A DNA stretch of 53,017 bases, taken from NCBI GenBank assembly GCA_015660855.1, contig JACSDG010000031.1:1-53017 (forward strand). Reading direction: 5' to 3'. Both the position numbers and the translations under genes were made by a program. Below are positions 20,601 through 27,689 of the stretch, one piece after another. The DNA is from Magnetococcales bacterium (lineage in GTDB: Bacteria; Pseudomonadota; Magnetococcia; Magnetococcales; UBA8363). Every line of letters begins with the position of its first letter. The stretch's first letter is position 1. Under the pieces are notes generated by a model. The model ran no database searches and was not told the DNA's origin. It was given only the letters and a program-made list of their open reading frames with translations.

Positions 20601-23600
20601 TCGGCAAAGGACCATTCCTCCAAAGCCTGCCGTACCCCTGCTTCCTGGCCGCGAATGGCTTCCACCACGGGTCCGACGATATCCGCCGCATCCAGTTTTT
20701 TCCCGGCCAAACCTTTGATCGATTCCTCAATAGCGACATGCCCTTCTGCCAACTGCCGCGCCTGTCCCTGAAGTGCCGCCAGCACCGGAGCCAAAACCGC
20801 CGCATCCCCATGGATATCCGCAGCCAAACGCTCCGCCCATCGGCCAAACTCACCCCGAATTTCCTCCAACAACCGTGGCAGCGCATAGTTTTCCTCGACC
20901 GCCGCCAATACCCGTTCCCCCTCCGCCCGAACCGCCACCAGCACCGGCTCCAGCGACACCCCACCACCAGCATCGCCACGCACCGCCACATCCCGCAAAG
21001 AATCCATGATGACGCCAGCCTGCCGCCGTACCAGGGATTCCTCCAACCCCGCTACCGATTCCAACACCCGTTGCAGCCAAAGATCACCCGATTGCAGTGC
21101 GTCCTTGATACGACCTTCCAAAGTTTCCAAAACCCCTGGCGTCACAGCAGATGCAACCGTTTCCGGCAAGCGTTCCGCCAGTAGGCGTTCCAGGTTTTCC
21201 CGTTGACGAACCACCAGGGCCTCCCCCTGACGCCGCACTTCCGCCACCAACGTCTGCGTACTTTCCCCACCCACCCCAAGATCAACCGTCAAACGGGAAA
21301 CGGCGGCATCCATGGCTTCCATGTGCGACCGGGCCAAACGGGTCGCCTGTTCCTCCAGACGCCGGGCCACTGGATTCAATTCGCCGCGCACCGCCTGCAT
21401 GACCGCCTGGGGGGACAACATTTCCTTCAGCCCCACCTCCACTCCATCCAACGCCAGTCGTAGGGTATCCCCCTGACGCGCAACGATTCGCCCCCCCTCC
21501 TCCCGAACCGACTTGAGAATTTCCGCCAGGCGGGCATCCACCTGACCGCCACGATTCAAGATGGATTCCTCAATCGCCCCGACCGCCTCCGCCAACCGCG
21601 CCGCCAACGCCTCCCCCTGGGAACGCAACCCCTGGAACACCCCTGCCATTTTGTCTTCCCTGGCCGCCGTCGTCGCTGCAAAACGCTGCAACAACCCCTC
21701 CTGCCCACCCTGGAGCAATGCCAGGAGGGCATCTCCCGAAAGGCGTTTATCCAGGGCACTCTCCACCAACGCTTCCTGGCGAGCCAGCATGCGTTCCCCT
21801 TCGACCTTGATGGCGACCAGCACCGGCTCCATCTGCATCTGGCCGTTGTCATCTCGCAAGGTAATGCTGGCAAAAGCCTCACCGATGGCGCGCGAATGTT
21901 CCCTGGCCAGGCGTTCCCCCTGAGCGTCCAATGCCGCAAGCAACGCAACCAAAGAACTTTTCACCTCGGCCATATTTTCCCTGAGGCTCTCCTCAAGGCG
22001 GACATGCTCGGCACGAATCGCCTCCTGAATGGATTCCCCCGTCCAAATGCCCGACAAAGCCTGATTGAGAATCCCTTCCTGCCGTTTGAGAAGACGTTCA
22101 CCCTCTTGGCGCACATCGGCAAGGAGGGTCTGCAACGCCGGATCATCCGCCAAAACCCGAGCTTCCAAACCTGTCAGGGCTGTTTCAATCATCCGCGTCT
22201 GCCGCTTGAGGACATCTTCACCCTGCTGTTGCATCTGCCCCACCAAGAGCCGCATCTCTCCCTGAACCCCTTGAATGATGACATCCGGCGCGAGGGTATC
22301 CTTGAATCTGGCCACGACCCCATCCACCGCCATCCGAACATTTTCCCCCTGGCGAACCAGAATACGTTCCCCCTCGGCGCGAACTGCCGCCAGCACGGTC
22401 TGTACTCTTTCCTCCCCCGGTTCAACCATGGGCAGCAACCGCCCGAACAAATTTTGCAAAGATGCGGCATGAGAAGCCAACATGGCGGCACTCCTGGATT
22501 CCAACGCCTCCAGCGACCGCCGCCACTGCCCCTCACCCTGACCCAGCCGCGCATCGATCAAACCCATCCATTTTTCCTGCTCCCCCTTGAGCGCGGCCAG
22601 GATGTCCCCCATCACCGGCGCGGCTACCTCCGATCCAGAATCTGCCCGTTCACGTCGCCATTCCGCCTTTTCCTGCGCCCACATCCGCCCCTGGGCCTCC
22701 ATTTTTTCTGCCAGGGATTGGGCTTCGACCACAACGGCGCGGATCACATTTTCGGTGGAAAATCCAGAGCGTAAACCATCCTCCAACATCCTGACCACAT
22801 CACCAAGGGCCTCCTTCTGCGCCGCCAGAATCCGCCGCCCCTCCAACCGCACCGCCTCCAGGACAGACGCATCACCATCTCCCGCAACCACCACCCCCCT
22901 GGAAGCTTCCGCCACCGTTACGGCATAGTGCCGGCTTACGCGTTGTTCCAACTCCGACAAGGCTTTCCATATCGGATCCAAAGAGACGGGCACCACCTCC
23001 AGGCTGGCACGCATTTCCCGGAGCATCCCCCGGTTTTCCTCACGGATCCCCTCCACCATCAAACCCGAGGAAAAACTGTCACGAAACACCCTGGCCATGT
23101 CTTCCATAGCCGAACGCATCGCCTCCGACTGCCGCGCCACCCCCCGTTCCCCTTCAAGGCGGATGGCCGCCAGCACAGGTTCAAGTCGGACGTTTCCATC
23201 CGTCCCCGCAACGGTCAGCCCCCCCAAGGCCCCTTGCAACGTACGTCCGTACAGATCCATCTGATGCTGGTTGCGCTCCTGAAACTGTTCCATGAGGGCA
23301 CTCATATCGGTGCGAATGGAACGGATCAGCACCTCCGGATTCAAGGATTCACGCAACTGGACAGTCATACCCGCCAGGGCCTGGGCCAAAGCCTCCCCCT
23401 GACGCCTGACAATTGTTTTTCCCTCATCGCGCAACGCCTCTAAAACCGGCTGCAACCCCGACACACCCTCCCCCGCAAGGACTGTTTTTTCCGCCATGAT
23501 CTGGGCCAGGGAATCGCGAATGATGGTGGCGTGGCGTTCGGCCATCTGCCGCCCCTGGGTCTGAAAGGTGGCCAACAAGGGATCCAAAGATTGACGCAGC

Positions 23601-25414
23601 GTCGAGAGTTCCTGATACCATTCACTGGAAAATCCGGCCAAAGCCTCCCGGACCGCCTGCATGAAAACCTTGGGGGAAAATCGTTGATCCAAAATTTCCT
23701 TGAGGGCTGATTCATGTTGCAACCCCAGACGTTGCCCCTCGGCACGCACCGCCGCCACCAGGGGCTGAAGTTCCAATTCACCCCCCGCCCCTTTGACCGC
23801 AACCGCGCTCAAAGCCTCCTGAATGGCCTCACGGTGCTGTCTGGCCCACTTTTCACCCTGTTCGTCCATGGCCACCAACACAGGATCCAGAGAGATTCTT
23901 ACTGTGGCCAGATGCTGCCTGAATTGCCCCATGAGGATCCGATTTTCTTCCCGTATCCCTTCAAGGATCTCCTGGGATTGGGCCGCCTGGGAAAATCCAG
24001 AGCGCATTTCCTTGAGAAGGGCATCAAAACCATCCTGCTGCCGCTGCGCCAATTGCCGGCTCTGAAGGGCAACGGCACTTTGAACACTTTCAAGGCCAAA
24101 CCCCGTCACCTCGGCATGTGTCGCCATCCCTTCTAAAAGTTTACTCACCACCCCCGCATGCCCTTCGGCCAACTGCCGACCCTGATGCCGCAAGGCCTCC
24201 AACACCGGTTCCAACAGTTTGTCGGCCACCGGCAAGGTTTCGCGAAGACTCCGTTCCAAAGTGCCCGTGTCTGACCGAACGCCGGCAACCATTCGATCCA
24301 ACTGCCCACCCAAACTGTCCCGCAATCCCCCAACCGCCTCTTCCAGGGCCACACGCACCATGCTTTCGTGACGGCTCACGATCCGATCCCCCTCCCTGCG
24401 CACCGCCGTCATCACCGCGTCCAGGGAAAAACCTTCTCCCTTCGTTTCCATCCATCGGGATTCGGCCTCCAGGACCCGTTGGACCGCCTCGGTCTGCCAA
24501 CGCCCCAACTGCTCCCCCTGCCTGCGAATGGCCTCCAGAACCGGCCCCAAATCGACCTGTCCCGAAACCAGGCTTTCACGAATTTTTTCCCCCAGAGTAA
24601 AAATTTCCTTTTTAACGGATCCAACCGTCCCATCCAGATGGGAGGCGATTTCCTGAGCCATCCCCTGGGGATCCATGAGAGCACGAAAATCTTCCTCAAA
24701 GCGTTCGCTGGCGGTGGAATTGACCTCGAAGCGTACCGATTGGACGCGATCCGACAGCAACCGGCGAAATTGCCGCGCATAGGCAGTCAGAAGATCCATT
24801 TGCAGGCGATGGCCATAGGAAAACAACAACCCGGCCAATAGGCCGGCAAAGGCGGGAAACAATTTGTAGGAGAAAGATTTAAGAAAAAGGGCCGTGGCCT
24901 CCCAGGGATGGTTGCGCAGGTCGGCAACATCCAGGGGAGGTTGATCCAGGGGGGCCAGAGTCAAGGGGGCAAAAAAAAGACCGGAGATAAAACCGGCCAG
25001 GGAAATCAACACCCCCACCCCCAGCAAATAGTAGGGCAGCAAACGGTAAAATCTCAGATCCATGTGCCCTTGCAACAGGGCATCGACCGAAAAAAAAGAT
25101 TCCGGTTCGTGGAGGGATTCCACCCAGCGATCAGAAATTCTAAGCCCCTGGCGGTAACGCCTCCAGGGTTGGGAAAGGAGTTCGTTTTTGGCAAACTCGC
25201 CGTCCAGTTGTGGCAGCCGGTCGGAAAAATCCCGGACATCCAGATTGGTCAGGACATGGATGCCATCGGCCAGCATGGCGCGCACCGGAAGCAGAATTCC
25301 CAAACGCCAGACCAACCATTGCCCCATGGCCCACAGAAAAATCACCTCCCCGGACAACCAGGAGGTTATGGGTTGGTTTAAAAAGTGTAGAATCTGCTGG
25401 AACATGTCATCCAT
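11681..25414 (-). CDS. Giant membrane protein: MotA/TolQ/ZorA-like pore domain plus very long helical repeat tail
   Basis: The single open frame encodes 4577 residues. Three membrane helices lie near the N-terminus (about 18-42, 126-149 and 181-202), with ~80 cytoplasmic residues between the first two. The last pair, LLPYYLLGVGVLISLAGFIS and FPAFAGLLAGLLFS, has the Gly/Ala-rich pattern of MotA/TolQ/ExbB channels, closest in layout to ZorA of Zorya anti-phage systems. From about residue 260 to 4000 there are many degenerate helical repeats built on LEPVLAAVRAEGER-LARQGE-VR-AL and DPVLEALRQQGRQLAERH. The C-terminal ~550 residues hold low-complexity linkers around a helical block (about 4275-4410). 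ZorA tails are several hundred residues, so this is extreme. No MotB/ZorB partner adjoins. It is convergent with the sigma-54 gene and divergent from the cNMP gene. The coding call is certain; the pore assignment is inferred. Confidence 0.85.
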   Translation of the reverse strand: MDDMFQQILHFLNQPITSWLSGEVIFLWAMGQWLVWRLGILLPVRAMLADGIHVLTNLDVRDFSDRLPQLDGEFAKNELLSQPWRRYRQGLRISDRWVESLHEPESFFSVDALLQGHMDLRFYRLLPYYLLGVGVLISLAGFISGLFFAPLTLAPLDQPPLDVADLRNHPWEATALFLKSFSYKLFPAFAGLLAGLLFSYGHRLQMDLLTAYARQFRRLLSDRVQSVRFEVNSTASERFEEDFRALMDPQGMAQEIASHLDGTVGSVKKEIFTLGEKIRESLVSGQVDLGPVLEAIRRQGEQLGRWQTEAVQRVLEAESRWMETKGEGFSLDAVMTAVRREGDRIVSRHESMVRVALEEAVGGLRDSLGGQLDRMVAGVRSDTGTLERSLRETLPVADKLLEPVLEALRHQGRQLAEGHAGVVSKLLEGMATHAEVTGFGLESVQSAVALQSRQLAQRQQDGFDALLKEMRSGFSQAAQSQEILEGIREENRILMGQFRQHLATVRISLDPVLVAMDEQGEKWARQHREAIQEALSAVAVKGAGGELELQPLVAAVRAEGQRLGLQHESALKEILDQRFSPKVFMQAVREALAGFSSEWYQELSTLRQSLDPLLATFQTQGRQMAERHATIIRDSLAQIMAEKTVLAGEGVSGLQPVLEALRDEGKTIVRRQGEALAQALAGMTVQLRESLNPEVLIRSIRTDMSALMEQFQERNQHQMDLYGRTLQGALGGLTVAGTDGNVRLEPVLAAIRLEGERGVARQSEAMRSAMEDMARVFRDSFSSGLMVEGIREENRGMLREMRASLEVVPVSLDPIWKALSELEQRVSRHYAVTVAEASRGVVVAGDGDASVLEAVRLEGRRILAAQKEALGDVVRMLEDGLRSGFSTENVIRAVVVEAQSLAEKMEAQGRMWAQEKAEWRRERADSGSEVAAPVMGDILAALKGEQEKWMGLIDARLGQGEGQWRRSLEALESRSAAMLASHAASLQNLFGRLLPMVEPGEERVQTVLAAVRAEGERILVRQGENVRMAVDGVVARFKDTLAPDVIIQGVQGEMRLLVGQMQQQGEDVLKRQTRMIETALTGLEARVLADDPALQTLLADVRQEGERLLKRQEGILNQALSGIWTGESIQEAIRAEHVRLEESLRENMAEVKSSLVALLAALDAQGERLAREHSRAIGEAFASITLRDDNGQMQMEPVLVAIKVEGERMLARQEALVESALDKRLSGDALLALLQGGQEGLLQRFAATTAAREDKMAGVFQGLRSQGEALAARLAEAVGAIEESILNRGGQVDARLAEILKSVREEGGRIVARQGDTLRLALDGVEVGLKEMLSPQAVMQAVRGELNPVARRLEEQATRLARSHMEAMDAAVSRLTVDLGVGGESTQTLVAEVRRQGEALVVRQRENLERLLAERLPETVASAVTPGVLETLEGRIKDALQSGDLWLQRVLESVAGLEESLVRRQAGVIMDSLRDVAVRGDAGGGVSLEPVLVAVRAEGERVLAAVEENYALPRLLEEIRGEFGRWAERLAADIHGDAAVLAPVLAALQGQARQLAEGHVAIEESIKGLAGKKLDAADIVGPVVEAIRGQEAGVRQALEEWSFADTLIDTLRAGHESMELRLRELPAHHEAWSNRVMAALQSQGTLLAQRHSQALAEALADIAVKGDDGVNRLEPVLALVKAEGERILSRQGELVRVALAENFSLAPILATIRDEHTRLVEQLRIDGEGDAEVVQPILSALKAQGQALLEGHTAIQESLQELRGISVDAIVDPVVAALQAQEVRILERGQEGVRGVLEAWPFADTLIDTLRAGHESMELRLRELPASNEQWFKRVTEVLRVQGEDLAQRHAQVMAQALADVAVKGDDGVNRLEPVLALVKAEGERILSRQGELVRVALEEKFSLDAILATIRAEHAHLIEQWSQNARGDETILNSVLAELKDQGQQLLADHSAVQEALQGLAGTGFNPDLVETALRTEGKRIVEAVREGMRQLVEDRGGRNLLNSILAGQEELRQSLRENQLGTEKLVKPIIDAMKVQGQMQMAQYTRAIGEVLENVAVRDHDGRLQVEPLLAAVKAEGERTLSRQGEMIGKAMEGAVAAIFEMVAPNAVLDAVRSEVTVFGRRLEGIEDRLLQRYTQSVVGTMTEWTAQWEDKGLAGDSVVVAIKGEVENLFSRQLSEVRLLLEGGFSRLKVMETAASLPMVVDDRPQTGLNLTPILEEVKNQGQQLIQHQTQVMEEILARWQAAGGDAGDREALVTRLLGEMAQLMDRHDDRVRRALEDLEGRLPESMGADAGLQGLMGEMDRLHVAFSEGIRRLDFSLDPVFDALEKQSDALAERMTLQIHETLEKVGTQGGEHGLTLDPVLAAIRGEGEWFFSRQQATIQQAMDAAVSNLGAVFSSHPVMEALYNRQKDISEHVTAEIQRMVDPLVVAVAAQGTLVPQQLRAIENALSDHLEVGMASLVSSMEQESARLLDTQRGVMRQTLEELTARLGEKLSSDRLVAAMRDDLPSSQQNSVVGSESSGSAMAQAVLDGLQRLMVDLDSRQDDQTARILSGLAVLLSESFSPTFLAQTLQEEMQRLGAREERSYDDLMEQMQKSLTQITESVEQRFRQLGDELHGRLDLAMVEVGSRQEGAGQNPERLLPLLRGEITRVTDAHGHMLRESFSAMLHEATGMLSLQPILDAVAQVSQTLVQRLDAAMTGVLAQVRQERGDASGMDWGSVERQQKSWFDEHGRMVRDLLRETMEQWRAAQVSPDLLVDPVLAVVRQEGQHLLDQQEDMLAGRLGTLMDSLRGMISTDVVRQTMRQELADFGQTMLEKSSVGNPTSENLLTVFRDQVAAIVERQTVKISEWMQQAAHGVAGGDCLLETSLVEVLRGDVERLVQGQGVMLQGHLEELRTLITGVGDGPVATMPSEARDLVIMRGGEERFAAALLEPVLQTIRHEADLWSRTHGDVLRDVLADIKERFSSPVVALEPIFAAIDKGNEAILARLSHPQGVEALLKGFREENERFLERMEQQTPMVPLIEALQAQTDRLLRQQKEALDAGITRLLVGDGQAFPFEKIMQTLRDQSDRVVGQLSEGLALQPVLQILEGHLRELGENQFHTLHQALMAMTSSLTDGRLELEPVIAAVREEGARLSSRLVEQMSFTPILEALIEQGQRLVSAQTEVVEGALTRHFQESGLDAGKLAHQLEVHLDELRDTLSSQINPEPLMRMIREESRRLLESLPEGGVKEGILEGIEQSESRLLQRLSALVSPDRMVATVADAVDAVVGRHAVGLGDSLGRIEGQQARNVSLWQADLKQVRDDVGNDFAGRLRSELQQVREALHQGMEQVGNGLAGRLNSGLEEVRGRIVADVGGRLGEELEQQTGDLLTGMRAVLEEKADDMVSRMETAGSGAEVGLSRRVEEIMDGAQVMFSSLSQALVRQGDALEKVLTGLSGLGAQVDPKPALARMLAEIRELFGQQQGQFAEEVSSRLHAAQMEATAVGAIREEGERLLMAQGTALTQGFAEFLTRVNSAATPGEVAEVVRMQLTSFRGELGLRLQELSHGSSKAVTVVLETLGEEMRGRHAGMDVLLRRLLESQAVLADRPDWQPVLAEMRRDMEVWQGGQSERFAAMLTARLGDVATADVVVSALRGEGEKLLAVQSQVMQRGLDAILERIPSMAGIEDAVTAVDFLRSELAGLLASETHRLETLAARAATSMESVIVSARTQMTGIQDLGGEIRDLLDRQGRWFKETIAARLESSGMAARLVSAFKEESEILMEAQATRVDERLGALFADLEARFSSQDFVDVVRGETARLAEDFRRGLADVEVALSVANVDPVLRAMQEQTAHLQNNQQQELAPILEYMTQPVPATDWSPVREMVAGEIRRMLVSQSEVMQNISAGLVEINAGLAPDIQAMLTVLRGQVQSGLQAAVSQASASWSDMQAQSRRQTEARALEIQNTVIASVREQGAWLASEQKRILDEVVQTLARGEHSEVISLPAIQMALGEEFDRLAGILEQWFSSVVERIEATQGREVDLQVVVDAIRGEGLRLQEELHQHVSPQPVVDAIMAETNRLFMGHGEELGRKLEAILSSRAGLGVAATVGMEEEGDAGETMVDVVEDTWQDAGVVEEEPGSGVALALEVVDVPAVPETVATEVGAGMVPQGNDGSVFRAWVSGMVKDNDETTVADVPGQPVADKVVYTQRSHSKPTLGGSPWLGRLPSVGKVPTPTVREAGGGVVEGEKDGTVAPVVVDNRIRVVYPVFEGQAGDDTGEEKIHGALVSARKDWVRLIQAMQGSRQGEIDGQSLSDLLASMGRFLTNHFGREAAFLVAMSDDLCSRLRWGAAVSDPVIARLLDQFGHQSNAFMTSHDRDALEVMALDHGFQKAAGTLKGQISAISNRSVRSRSAKVFRSGGIVTDVAAPKEDVPEPVPAKPLESVFAQEIKAESVPKPVVAYVSMGGAVQRFADALRVRTTPREDATAKGAKRPSDEVVEQRASKKTEPAFSSVSKPVPVATRTVVGGSPFRKVEEVIEPKVEGSPITGKESQTRRLPEVSKALPENLAVPTSKTEMENRFFSAFLDRRREGQE
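19740..20612 (-). repeat. Recent ~600-bp tandem duplication inside the giant gene
   Basis: Blocks near 19745-20010 and 20340-20610 are almost identical at DNA level with an offset close to 600 bp. Both encode FADTLIDTLRAGHESMELR and VKGDDGVNRLEPVLALVK followed by ILSRQGELVRVAL. Most other repeats in the gene are recognisable only at protein level, so this pair duplicated recently. Confidence 0.8.
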
Positions 25415-25689
25415 TCAGTCGGTAGTTCCATGGATCTGCCATGAACATCCTATCGGATGGTCAAACTTCCGGCATAACACGATAAACGGCATCTCCGGTC
25501 AATGAACCGGCATGAGTGCACGCCTCAAAGACCCAACCCTGCCGTCAACAGCACGCCTGCGAAACGCCAACCCTGGTCAACACGAGAAAAAAATGATGGA
25601 CTTTTGCACTGGAACCGATAGTATCATCATGGGTCTGGTGTTTCTGCTGCAACTTTCATGCTCAATTGAAAGCAGAGGATTTTTAACCT

Positions 25690-26169
25690 TTGGACAACAA
25701 TATCACATTTGACGATCTGGTTCGTTTTTTTTCAAAGATCCCCGGCTTCAAAAGCATTGCGGAGCAAGACCTGCGCAATCTTGTCGCCCCCATTGTCTGC
25801 ATCAGCACTTACGAGGCCAATCAGACCATCATCCGTACCGGCGAACCGGGAGATACGCTGTACATGCTCTATGATGGTCAGGTCAGGGTGGATTTTCCGG
25901 CCAACAATTCGGAAAGAAAGTCTGATTTTATGGAAAGTGGCGATATATTCGGTGAAATGGCCCTGGTTTCCCAAGCCAGACGTTCAGCGAATGTCGTGGC
26001 AACCCAACCCTGCACCTGTCTTACCATCGACGCCGAATCGTTTCAGGACATCATGAAAAACCATTGGCGCATCGCCCGTGCCGTGGCGGGATTGGTCGGC
26101 GAACGTTTCGTCGCCCGCGCTACTTCCAAGAAGGACAACCCCAAACCGGACCGGAACAACCCTCGGTAA
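25690..26169 (+). CDS. Cyclic-nucleotide-binding domain protein
   Basis: This 159-residue cytoplasmic protein consists of one CRP/cNMP-type beta-barrel: LYMLYDGQVRV, a phosphate-binding cassette region GDIFGEMALVSQARRSANV, then a helix. The Arg-Arg-Ser part fits nucleotide-phosphate contact. There is no DNA-binding helix-turn-helix after the barrel, so it is a stand-alone sensor and not a transcription factor. The start codon is TTG at 25690 with AGAGGA upstream; no in-frame ATG gives the whole domain. Its TAA overlaps the next ATG (TAATG), so the SPOR gene is translationally coupled. It is divergent from the giant gene, and the ~275-nt region between must hold both promoters. Confidence 0.85.
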   Translation: MDNNITFDDLVRFFSKIPGFKSIAEQDLRNLVAPIVCISTYEANQTIIRTGEPGDTLYMLYDGQVRVDFPANNSERKSDFMESGDIFGEMALVSQARRSANVVATQPCTCLTIDAESFQDIMKNHWRIARAVAGLVGERFVARATSKKDNPKPDRNNPR

Positions 26170-26807
26170 TGATGCGGCACCCTTCCAGTTGGATGATCGA
26201 GACGGTTTTCAGCCTCATCGTCTGTTTTTTCATCCTGGCGGTGGGATGGGAACTTTTCCAACGGGAGATGGGGGTCACCCCAAAGATAGGATCCAAACCC
26301 GCATCCATCCCCAAAACAACCGCCCAATCGACCGTTTCCCATGAAGACCGTTTGGCACTGATGGAATTACGCCTGTCGCGCCTGGAAAAAACCTTGGCGG
26401 AAAAGACGGGTATCCGATTGTCCCGCCGCCCCCAGGTTGTACCAGACCCGAAGGCCCCCCGTACCGCCACTCCCGAGCCAACCACCGTCCCCGGCATGAC
26501 GCCCCCCAGTCGTGAGAACGCTTCCCCCACCGACAACCACAACGCCGATATCCCGAGCCATCCCAGGGGATATTTTGTCGCCGTAGGGTGCTATGGCAAC
26601 CCCGGTTACGCCCATGAATTTCGCGACCGCCTGCGCAACCGGGGCTTTTCCGCCTACGAAAAACAGATTCGCCGCAAAGAAGACATTTTACTGTGCGTGT
26701 TTGTCGGACCGATCGATACCGAAACGCAGGCCAAAGACCTTGCCACCGTCCTGGCGTCAAACCATGGTGCCATCGGACCTCTGATTTATCCCTATCCCAA
26801 CCGTTGA
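26169..26807 (+). CDS. Single-pass membrane protein with C-terminal SPOR domain
   Basis: This 212-residue protein has an N-terminal membrane anchor (about residues 9-27, WMIETVFSLIVCFFILAVGW). A Pro/Thr-rich periplasmic linker follows. The C-terminal ~75 residues match a SPOR domain: GYFVAVGCYGNPGYAHEFRD, then LLCVFVGPI and a final TQAKDLATVL helix. SPOR domains bind denuded peptidoglycan at division sites. The ATG at 26169 overlaps the preceding stop; a longer frame from 26064 is an overlap artefact. The pairing with a cNMP sensor suggests a cell-envelope output, but this is inference. Confidence 0.82.
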   Translation: MMRHPSSWMIETVFSLIVCFFILAVGWELFQREMGVTPKIGSKPASIPKTTAQSTVSHEDRLALMELRLSRLEKTLAEKTGIRLSRRPQVVPDPKAPRTATPEPTTVPGMTPPSRENASPTDNHNADIPSHPRGYFVAVGCYGNPGYAHEFRDRLRNRGFSAYEKQIRRKEDILLCVFVGPIDTETQAKDLATVLASNHGAIGPLIYPYPNR

Positions 26808-26852
26808 TTTTTGAAAAAGTGACGTTACGCCATCGATACGAATTGGCTGATC

Positions 26853-26942
26853 TCCTGGACAACAAGGGATCCGGTTCAGGTCGTTTGCCAAACGTTCCCG
26901 CTCCGACTCCAGGGCGTAGCGGGATTGCAGGTTCATCCAGAA
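26853..26942 (-). pseudogene. Relic of a HigA-type antitoxin (C-terminal end)
   Basis: Minus-strand translation from 26942 reads FWMNLQSRYALESERERLAN. This matches the conserved C-terminal FW-NLQ-YDL pattern of HigA/XRE addiction-module antitoxins. Nothing upstream in frame resembles the helix-turn-helix part, because an IS3-like end begins at about 26946. It is a non-functional fragment. Confidence 0.5.
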
Positions 26943-26945
26943 TTA

Positions 26946-27326
26946 TGGTACTCCCCAAATTTCGGACAATGGTGTAAGCTCTAATTCACACCAAACATGG
27001 AGAGAATTATGAGCATACAACGCAAACTGCACAAACCAGAATTCAAGGCCAAAGTTGCAATTGCCGCGCTACGTGGGGATAAAACAACGTCCCAACTATC
27101 AAGCAAATTTGGCGTTCACAGTACCATGATTAGTGGCTGGAAACGGACCCTCGTGGAGGGTGCTGCCAGTCTGTTTGAAACACACCAAAAACGGCAAGTG
27201 GTTAATGAAAGCCAAAATCTCTCCTTACCGCCTCGTTGTCAAGTGCTGCTGTTACAATCCCTCGTTTTTGTCCCATCGCCAGAAAGAGAGGCAAATCGAC
27301 TGGGGTCTGAACGATTACGATGGTAG
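26946..27326 (+). pseudogene. IS3-family remnant: terminal-repeat-like end plus truncated OrfA
   Basis: An IS3-like end (GGTACTCCCCAAATTTCGGAC) at about 26946 precedes a frame starting MSIQRKLHKPEFKAKVAIAA at 27009. This is the OrfA N-terminal helix-turn-helix region, including LSSKFGVHSTMISGWK. Similarity stops near 27185. The frame then runs into unrelated sequence and ends at 27326. There is no OrfB and no matching right end, so the element is dead. Confidence 0.75.
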
Positions 27327-27400
27327 ACGTTCATTTGCCCACAACGGATGGTCGCCAAATCATACTGTCTCGATACACCCAGCCCGAAAATTTCAATTAA
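27320..27400 (+). mobile_element. Possible transposase C-terminal scrap (IS1634-like)
   Basis: A 26-codon frame reads VDVHLPTTDGRQIILSRYTQ and stops at 27398-27400. The LPTTDGR--LSRYTQPE pattern resembles the C-terminus of IS1634/IS4-type transposases as I recall it. The rest of the gene is not seen. Between 27400 and 27583 I see nothing supportable. Confidence 0.35.
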
Positions 27401-27582
27401 GTGCGTCAAAAGTTCCATTGTGGTGCCGACCTTTGGATACAACATCGTTTAATTTCAATATGTTACCTGTTTCAGAAGGGGCGAATCGCGAAAGTTGGGC
27501 TAGTTTTCAGTCTCTTTTCAGCGTATCCACGCGACCGCCCCCACCCCCCCATTGGCAATAGAACTTTTTGTTCCAATGATCA

Positions 27583-27686
27583 AAAAAAGAACCTTGGCGG
27601 GCTGCCGTCTCCAAACCTCCACCGGGGGGGATGATCCCCTTCGGATCCCCGCAACAATTTTTTCCAAATTTTATTTTCCGATACGT
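27583..27686 (-). repeat. Dispersed modular repeat, copy 4
   Basis: Module A is in minus orientation, ending in the ACGTATCGGAAAATAAAAT block on the minus strand. The GGGGGGATGATCCCC palindrome lies near 27625 and a degenerate module B near 27595. It abuts the 3' end of the acyl carrier protein gene. Confidence 0.75.
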
Positions 27687-27689
27687 GGA

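Noticed and set aside
12482-24841. Long plus-strand open frames opposite the giant gene (for example 19652-21184 and 18278-19618)
   Set aside because: They are mirror frames of the repetitive, G/C-biased giant coding strand. They are rich in His/Gln/Pro/Arg, have no recognisable domains and usually no ribosome sites.
11681-25414. A complete Zorya defence system
   Set aside because: Only a ZorA-like architecture is seen. No ZorB-like PG-binding partner, no ZorC, ZorD or ZorE lies next to it; the MotB-like gene at 2312 is 8 kb beyond its far end and paired with its own PomA-like gene.
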